From Gemmatimonadales bacterium UBA2960 (GTDB lineage: Bacteria; Gemmatimonadota; Gemmatimonadetes; Longimicrobiales; Gaopeijiaceae), in contig DEBI01000110.1 of assembly GCA_002348465.1 (NCBI GenBank), positions 5,731 through 33,953 of the forward strand: a stretch of DNA of 28,223 nt. Direction: 5' to 3'. The notes under the pieces are model-generated. The model was not told the DNA's origin and searched no databases. It saw only the letters and a list, made by a program, of their open reading frames with translations. Shown here in pieces: positions 23,710-28,223 of the stretch. The translations under genes were made by a program, and so were the position numbers. Position 1 is the first letter of the stretch. Each line of letters begins with the position of its first letter.

Positions 23710-25440
23710 ATGCTGCCTAACGCCCGAAACCTTTTAACTCTTCTGCCCCTGGCCTTCTTCACGTTGAGCCCGACTACATCGAACGCTCAAGAACTGCCTG
23801 AAACGTGGCAGGAGCAACAGGATTTCCGCTCCGGGCCGACACCTTTCGAGCCACTCATGGAATTCTGGTACGAACTGGACGCAATGAGTGAGCTGGTGAG
23901 TATGCAACCGCTCACGAAAACGCTTATGGGCCGTGATCTAAACCTGATCATTATTGCAAAAGACCATATCGTGAACGCGGAAGACGCGATTCGATCGGGT
24001 AAAACGATTGTATTCGTTGCGCCATCGGTTCACGGAGGCGAGGTGTCGCCCAAAGAATCTTTTCAGCTAGTCGCCAAGGAGCTTATTGCAGGTGATCTGA
24101 GCCATGTTCTCGATGACGTAATCGTTATCGGAACGCCCCTCACTAATCCGGATGGTGGAGAAGTACAACGTCGCACAAACGAGGCGGGCTACGATATGAA
24201 CCGCGACTACGTAAAACTAGAGTCGCAGGAGATCCACGCCTACGTCACTCAGGTGATGACCGAATGGACGCCAGACATTCACGTAGATGGGCACCACGGA
24301 GGATCTGACCCGTACGTAATCACATACCAGGGAACCCTAAACCCATCTGCTGATGCAGCACTCCGGGCATGGCCGTACAACAACATTTTTCCGCGCATTC
24401 GTGAGGCCGCAGAGGCTGAAGACTACCGAGCTTTCGATTACTCGGGAGTGCGTACTGAAGATGGGCGTCAGGGCTGGGGGTCGACCTCTGTAGAACCGAG
24501 GAAGCACCACGTATACACAGGCCTAACAAACACCATTGGGATTCTGCTCGAAACACCACGCAACTCACGCCGAGTTCTCCAGAACGGCACTGTAGTGGAA
24601 ATACCAGAGGAAGACCGCTACTACCATCAGATACGTGGCGGCGTAATCGCCTTGAGCACAATTCTCCAAGTAGCAGCTGAGAAGCGAGAAGAAATACGAA
24701 ACCTGACCACAGCCTCAAGGATGCGAGCAATCAACGCAGGGCACGAGGGTGCGGGCGAGGTTGTTCTGGATTACGAAGTCAGCAACCGTGGTGATGAGCC
24801 CGTCTGGATGCCCGACTGGAACGCTGAACTTGGGTACTCACTGCAGACCGTGCCCGTGTGGTTACGCTGGATCCCTACACGCACGACAAAAAGGCCGGTC
24901 GGATACCTGATGCCACCTGCAATGGCAGCCGTCGTCCCAATCCTTATGGATCACGACATAGCGGTTTACCGCTTCACTGGATCCGGCTCAATCGATGCAG
25001 AGGTTTATTACGCCACTGACGTCCAGACCGAATCCTACTTTCAAGGTCACTACCTGAAGGCGGTAGAGGTCGAAAGGGAATCCGAGACAGTGGAAGTACA
25101 GGAGGGGTGGTTCTGGATTCCCACCGCACAGTCGATGGGCAACCTGATCACCTATTTAATGGAGCCCGAAACCGACGACAATCTCATCACCTGGGGCTGG
25201 ACGGACCACATTCTTGAAGAGACACCAGAGTCAGAGGAAGCGGTGCTCCAGGCGATGCTGGGTGGTCGTCTGATGTCAGAACTGGCCGCTGAGCAACAAC
25301 AGCGGATGCGAGATCGAGCAGCCTCTATCTTAAGTGCGCGACAGCGGGTCCCGATGATGCGAGTGCTGTCACACCAGCGCATTTCAGTGATGCGGGTGCA
25401 GCCATTCAACCAGTACCAGCGCAACAGGTTCTTTCGGTAG
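23710..25440 (+). CDS. Secreted M14-family zinc carboxypeptidase-like protein
   Basis: 576 residues with a signal peptide (about 1-27, ending TSNAQ). Active-site residues are intact: zinc ligands H108-x2-E111 (PSVHGGEVSPKES) and H191 (TPDIHVDGHHGG), substrate-binding N164-R165 (YDMNRDY) and a catalytic Glu in GILLETPRNSRR (about 275). The catalytic domain covers about 45-325. A C-terminal beta-rich part (about 345-480) follows, then a helical segment and a basic tail rich in Met and Arg. Homologues of this long type are common in Gemmatimonadota and Bacteroidota and are thought to trim C-terminal residues from peptides in the periplasm. No good ribosome-binding site is visible. It converges with the AbgT gene with 12 bases between the stops. 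Confidence 0.9.
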   Translation: MLPNARNLLTLLPLAFFTLSPTTSNAQELPETWQEQQDFRSGPTPFEPLMEFWYELDAMSELVSMQPLTKTLMGRDLNLIIIAKDHIVNAEDAIRSGKTIVFVAPSVHGGEVSPKESFQLVAKELIAGDLSHVLDDVIVIGTPLTNPDGGEVQRRTNEAGYDMNRDYVKLESQEIHAYVTQVMTEWTPDIHVDGHHGGSDPYVITYQGTLNPSADAALRAWPYNNIFPRIREAAEAEDYRAFDYSGVRTEDGRQGWGSTSVEPRKHHVYTGLTNTIGILLETPRNSRRVLQNGTVVEIPEEDRYYHQIRGGVIALSTILQVAAEKREEIRNLTTASRMRAINAGHEGAGEVVLDYEVSNRGDEPVWMPDWNAELGYSLQTVPVWLRWIPTRTTKRPVGYLMPPAMAAVVPILMDHDIAVYRFTGSGSIDAEVYYATDVQTESYFQGHYLKAVEVERESETVEVQEGWFWIPTAQSMGNLITYLMEPETDDNLITWGWTDHILEETPESEEAVLQAMLGGRLMSELAAEQQQRMRDRAASILSARQRVPMMRVLSHQRISVMRVQPFNQYQRNRFFR

Positions 25441-25452
25441 ACACCGCACGCA

Positions 25453-27006
25453 TCAGCCTGGATAGGTATACGGAGCCTGCAGTCCGAGCGGGATTCCTAG
25501 TCCCCAATAGGCAAGCAGGAACACCGACCATAGCACCATGAAAAATATTGAGTACGGAAGCATGATGGACACAAGAGTGCCGATCCCGAGAGACTTTACG
25601 TACCGCTGGCAGTAGACCACTACGAGCGGAAAGTACGGCATCAGAGGTGTGATGATGTTAGTCGTAGAATCACCCACCCTGTATGCCGCCTGGGTCAGCT
25701 CGGGACTTATCCCAAGCTGCATCAACATGGGCACGAAGATGGGGGCCAAAAGGGCCCACTTAGCAGAAGCGGAGCCGACAGCCAGATTAACAAAACCCGT
25801 CAACACAATGATTCCGACTATTGTGAAACCTGCAGGAAGCGCCAACTCACGCAAAAAATTGGCACCCTTTACAGCTAGCAGTGCGCCGAGATTCGAGGTT
25901 CCGAATGCGGAAATAAAGAGTGCGCAGAAGAAAGCCATGACGATGTAGTATGCCATCTGTTGCATTGATGTCGTCATGGCATCAATCACATCTTTACTCT
26001 CCTTGAACGTTCCTGCCATGTAGCCATAAACCGTTCCAGGAATCATGAAGAGAAGGAATATGAGTGGGACGATCGACTGCATTAGCGGTGCCGAAAACGC
26101 CGCTAGTTCGCCATCTGGTGATCGCAGTGGCGAGGTGGGAGGGGCAGCAGCAAACCACAGAAACGCAATTCCCGCAGCCATGACGCCTGAAGCAGCCCAA
26201 AACGCAAATTGTTCCCGCTGATCGATCTCTCGCATTTCAGGCATGTCGCTTGGGTCAGCGTCAACGTTAGTCGCCTGAAGGCGGGGTTCAACAACCCGGT
26301 CGGTGAGGTACCAGCCGACCAGTACAATCAGGATGCTGGAAGCCGAAGTAAAGAACCAGTTACAGAGAGGGTTTACGAGAATAGCAGGATCTATGAGTTG
26401 AGCGGCACCCTGAGTAAATCCCTGTAACAGCGGATCAACCCCCGACGGGATGAAGTTCGCGCTAAAGCCTCCAGACACACCTGCGAAAGCAGCGGCGATA
26501 CCCGCTAATGGGTGCCTGCCCGCAGCATAGTAAATCACTCCACCGATTGGGATAACCAACACGTAACCCGCGTCGGTCGCAGTATGGCTCACAATAGCGA
26601 CCAAAATGAGCATCGGTGTGAGGAGCGCCTTGGGCGTAACGCCCAGCACGATGCGAAGGCCTGCATTGATGTAACCGCCATGCTCGGCCACTCCGATACC
26701 TAGCATCGCTACCAAAACGACCCCAAGTGGCGGAAACGCTGTGAAGGTCTGGACCATCCCAGCAAGAAAGGCCGCCATACCCTGACCTGTCAGTAGGTTA
26801 GTGACGCTGATAGGGTCACCAGAGCGCGGATCAATCTCGCTGAACGCCATGCCCGACATCAGACCAGAAAGCCCCCATACCAGAAATAGGCTGATCACGA
26901 AGAGCACAGCCGGGTCCGGAAGCTTATTACCAATAAGCTCGATCACGTTTAGAAAGCGGTCTATGAGTCGAGGTTTTGAATTGACCGTGACTGTTTCAGA
27001 AGACAA
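25453..27006 (-). CDS. AbgT-family transporter (p-aminobenzoyl-glutamate / antimetabolite efflux family)
   Basis: 517 residues, the usual length for this family (about 500-520). It starts at a TTG (27006) with GAGGAG five bases upstream. After LIDRFLNVIELIGNKLPDPAVLF, the AbgT signature start, the protein has many hydrophobic helices and the blocks SHTATDAGYVLVIPIGG, AAFAGVSGGFSANFIPSGVDPLLQGFT and VGSASAKWALLAPIFVPML. AbgT members either import p-aminobenzoyl-glutamate or export sulfonamide-type antimetabolites by proton coupling (MtrF, YdaH). The direction cannot be inferred here, and no abgAB peptidase genes are adjacent, although an M14 peptidase converges with it. It follows the epoxide hydrolase gene by 51 bases on the same strand and may be its operon partner. 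Confidence 0.93.
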   Translation of the reverse strand: MSSETVTVNSKPRLIDRFLNVIELIGNKLPDPAVLFVISLFLVWGLSGLMSGMAFSEIDPRSGDPISVTNLLTGQGMAAFLAGMVQTFTAFPPLGVVLVAMLGIGVAEHGGYINAGLRIVLGVTPKALLTPMLILVAIVSHTATDAGYVLVIPIGGVIYYAAGRHPLAGIAAAFAGVSGGFSANFIPSGVDPLLQGFTQGAAQLIDPAILVNPLCNWFFTSASSILIVLVGWYLTDRVVEPRLQATNVDADPSDMPEMREIDQREQFAFWAASGVMAAGIAFLWFAAAPPTSPLRSPDGELAAFSAPLMQSIVPLIFLLFMIPGTVYGYMAGTFKESKDVIDAMTTSMQQMAYYIVMAFFCALFISAFGTSNLGALLAVKGANFLRELALPAGFTIVGIIVLTGFVNLAVGSASAKWALLAPIFVPMLMQLGISPELTQAAYRVGDSTTNIITPLMPYFPLVVVYCQRYVKSLGIGTLVSIMLPYSIFFMVLWSVFLLAYWGLGIPLGLQAPYTYPG

Positions 27007-27011
27007 ATCTA

Positions 27012-27017
27012 CTCCTC
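27012..27017 (-). promoter_or_regulatory. Ribosome-binding site that sets the TTG start of the AbgT gene
   Basis: Read on the minus strand, GAGGAG lies five bases before the TTG at 27006. There is no better ATG or GTG nearby, and the following residues match the AbgT N-terminus. Confidence 0.7.
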
Positions 27018-27057
27018 GTTCTAGGAACGGTCGCTCGCGCTACAGACCCAGCGCGCG

Positions 27058-28223
27058 TTACGGTTGCGAAGGCAGTTCACGGAAGAACGCTCTCACGTCG
27101 TCCACCAGCAAGTGTGGTTCTTCAAGTGCCGCGAAATGGCCACCCCGAGGCATTACCGTCCAGCGCACAATGTTATATCGGTGTTCTGCCCAAGCCCGGG
27201 GAGTGAAATAAATCTCTTTTGGAAAGATTGCACCGGCAGTCGGCACAGATACATAAGGGGTCGTGCTTCGGTTTTGAGCATGGCGGGATTCATAGTAAAT
27301 GCGAGCCGATGAGGTGATCGTCTCAGTGACCCAGTACAGGGTTACGTTTGCCAGGATCTGGTCCCTCGTGAAGGCATCCTCAACGTGCCCGTCGTGGTCA
27401 CTCCAACCGTGAAACTTTTCAACTATCCAAGCCGCAAGCCCAGCAGGTGAGTCATTCAGGCCTACTCCTAGCGACTGGGGCTTCGTTCCTTGGATCTCCT
27501 GATATCCGCTGCCCTCAGCAAACGCCTCTGTCCGGTCAGCTAAAAACGTGCGTTCCTTTTCTGACACCCCAGCCCAACGATCCGTGTTCGGAGGCGGGCC
27601 TCCAAGAACAAAATTCGTGTGAAACCCGATAACACGGTCCGGATAGTTGCCCGCCAAAGAACGGCCGATGATCCCCCCCCAGTCGCCACCCTGCACCCCA
27701 TATCGGTCGTAATCGAGACGTTCCATGAGTTCCGCAAAAGCGGCTGCCATTCTCTCGGGGCTCCACCCCGACTCTGAGGGCTTACCAGAAAAACCGAAAC
27801 CTGGTAATGAAGGAATCACGAGATGAAAAGCATCACTCCTATTCCCTCCATAGGAAGCAGGGTCCGACAAAGGTCCAATTATTTCCATGAACTCGAATAT
27901 CGAACCTGGCCAACCGTGGATCAGGAGCAGCGGGACTGCATCGGGATTCGACGATCGCTGATGGATGAAATGCAGATCTACCCCGTCGATCACCGTGGTG
28001 AACTGATCGAGTTCATTAAGGATCTGTTCTTGTGCACGCCAATCAAACTCGGTTCGCCAATAATCTATTAGCTCCGAGAGATATGCTCCGTCAGTCCCAT
28101 ACGACCAATCAGTGTCCGGAATCTGGTCTGGAAAACGGGCTCGCTTGAGCCGATCGTCGAGATCGTCCAGTATCTCGTCGGGAACCTGTACATTGAAGGG
28201 ACGAATAGCGTCCGGCTCAACTT
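27058..28223 (-). CDS. Epoxide hydrolase with N-terminal EHN domain (5' end outside window)
   Basis: The frame is open to the window edge, so the start is missing and 387 residues are visible. The N-terminal part (IRPFNVQVPDEILDDLDDRL, WSYGTDGAYLSELIDYWRTEFDW) is the EHN domain seen in microsomal-type epoxide hydrolases. The alpha/beta-hydrolase core follows: oxyanion hole HGWPGS (visible residues 102-107), nucleophile Asp180 in QGGDWGGIIG, probable acid Glu336 (FPKEIYF) and His362 (PRGGHFAALEEP). Asp as nucleophile, rather than Ser, fits epoxide ring opening to diols through an ester intermediate. There is no sign of an export signal in the visible part. The AbgT transporter follows by 51 bases. 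The natural substrate is unknown. Confidence 0.93.
   Translation of the reverse strand, partial: VEPDAIRPFNVQVPDEILDDLDDRLKRARFPDQIPDTDWSYGTDGAYLSELIDYWRTEFDWRAQEQILNELDQFTTVIDGVDLHFIHQRSSNPDAVPLLLIHGWPGSIFEFMEIIGPLSDPASYGGNRSDAFHLVIPSLPGFGFSGKPSESGWSPERMAAAFAELMERLDYDRYGVQGGDWGGIIGRSLAGNYPDRVIGFHTNFVLGGPPPNTDRWAGVSEKERTFLADRTEAFAEGSGYQEIQGTKPQSLGVGLNDSPAGLAAWIVEKFHGWSDHDGHVEDAFTRDQILANVTLYWVTETITSSARIYYESRHAQNRSTTPYVSVPTAGAIFPKEIYFTPRAWAEHRYNIVRWTVMPRGGHFAALEEPHLLVDDVRAFFRELPSQP

Noticed and set aside
1..28223. A defence island, prophage or biosynthetic cluster
   Set aside because: No nuclease, helicase, integrase, transposase, phage structural, NRPS/PKS or CRISPR signatures were seen; the genes are metabolic and envelope functions in small operons.

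Overview
The window looks like a piece of chromosome from an aerobic diderm bacterium of moderate GC content, most like a marine or free-living Gemmatimonadota (Acidobacteriota-like lineages are the alternative). This is inferred from gene content: a DUF5916 outer-membrane protein, many secreted or lipoprotein hydrolases (sulfatase, DUF1028, acetamidase/formamidase, M14 and M28 peptidases), a cytochrome c/copper monooxygenase-like protein with an exported partner, and an Actinobacteria-like (type F) succinate dehydrogenase. No rRNA, tRNA, transposase, integrase, phage gene or CRISPR array was seen, and no gene is visibly broken. It reads as ordinary chromosome rather than a mobile island.

Layout. 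1-2910 (+): the 3' end of a DUF5916 outer-membrane protein, then a lipoprotein sulfatase. 2988-5714 (-): an AlaX-type alanyl-tRNA editing protein, a small conserved protein and an MscS channel. 5935-8446 (+): catalase-peroxidase KatG and a small membrane-anchored coiled-coil protein. 8452-9739 (-): a DUF1028 lipoprotein followed closely by a group II truncated haemoglobin. 9973-10935 (+): an ornithine cyclodeaminase/mu-crystallin family enzyme. 10997-14372 (-): sdhC-sdhA-sdhB, joined by TGATG stop/start overlaps. 14668-17042 (+): an exported protein of unknown function and a cytochrome c-PHM-like copper protein. 17190-18821 (+): an M28 metallopeptidase with a PA domain. 18878-20970 (-): a UlaG-like metallo-beta-lactamase-fold protein overlapping an FG-GAP/VCBS propeller protein. 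21095-22458 (+): a cupin and a lipoprotein alpha/beta hydrolase. 22463-23503 (-): an acetamidase/formamidase-family lipoprotein. 23710-25440 (+): an M14 carboxypeptidase. 25453-28223 (-): an epoxide hydrolase (cut by the window end) and an AbgT-family transporter.

How it fits together. The theme is aerobic respiration, peroxide and oxygen handling (KatG, truncated haemoglobin, complex II, copper monooxygenase-like protein), and extracytoplasmic breakdown and uptake of sulfated compounds, peptides, amides and small aromatic or peptide-like compounds. The two most notable modules are complex II, whose single five-helix anchor carries Cys/His clusters like those expected for the membrane-embedded Rieske-type cluster of mycobacterial Sdh1, and the exported partner plus cytochrome c-PHM fusion, where a haem could supply electrons to a copper site. 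Two perfect 20-bp palindromes and one 11-bp-arm inverted repeat lie inside coding sequences and are not explained by the annotation.
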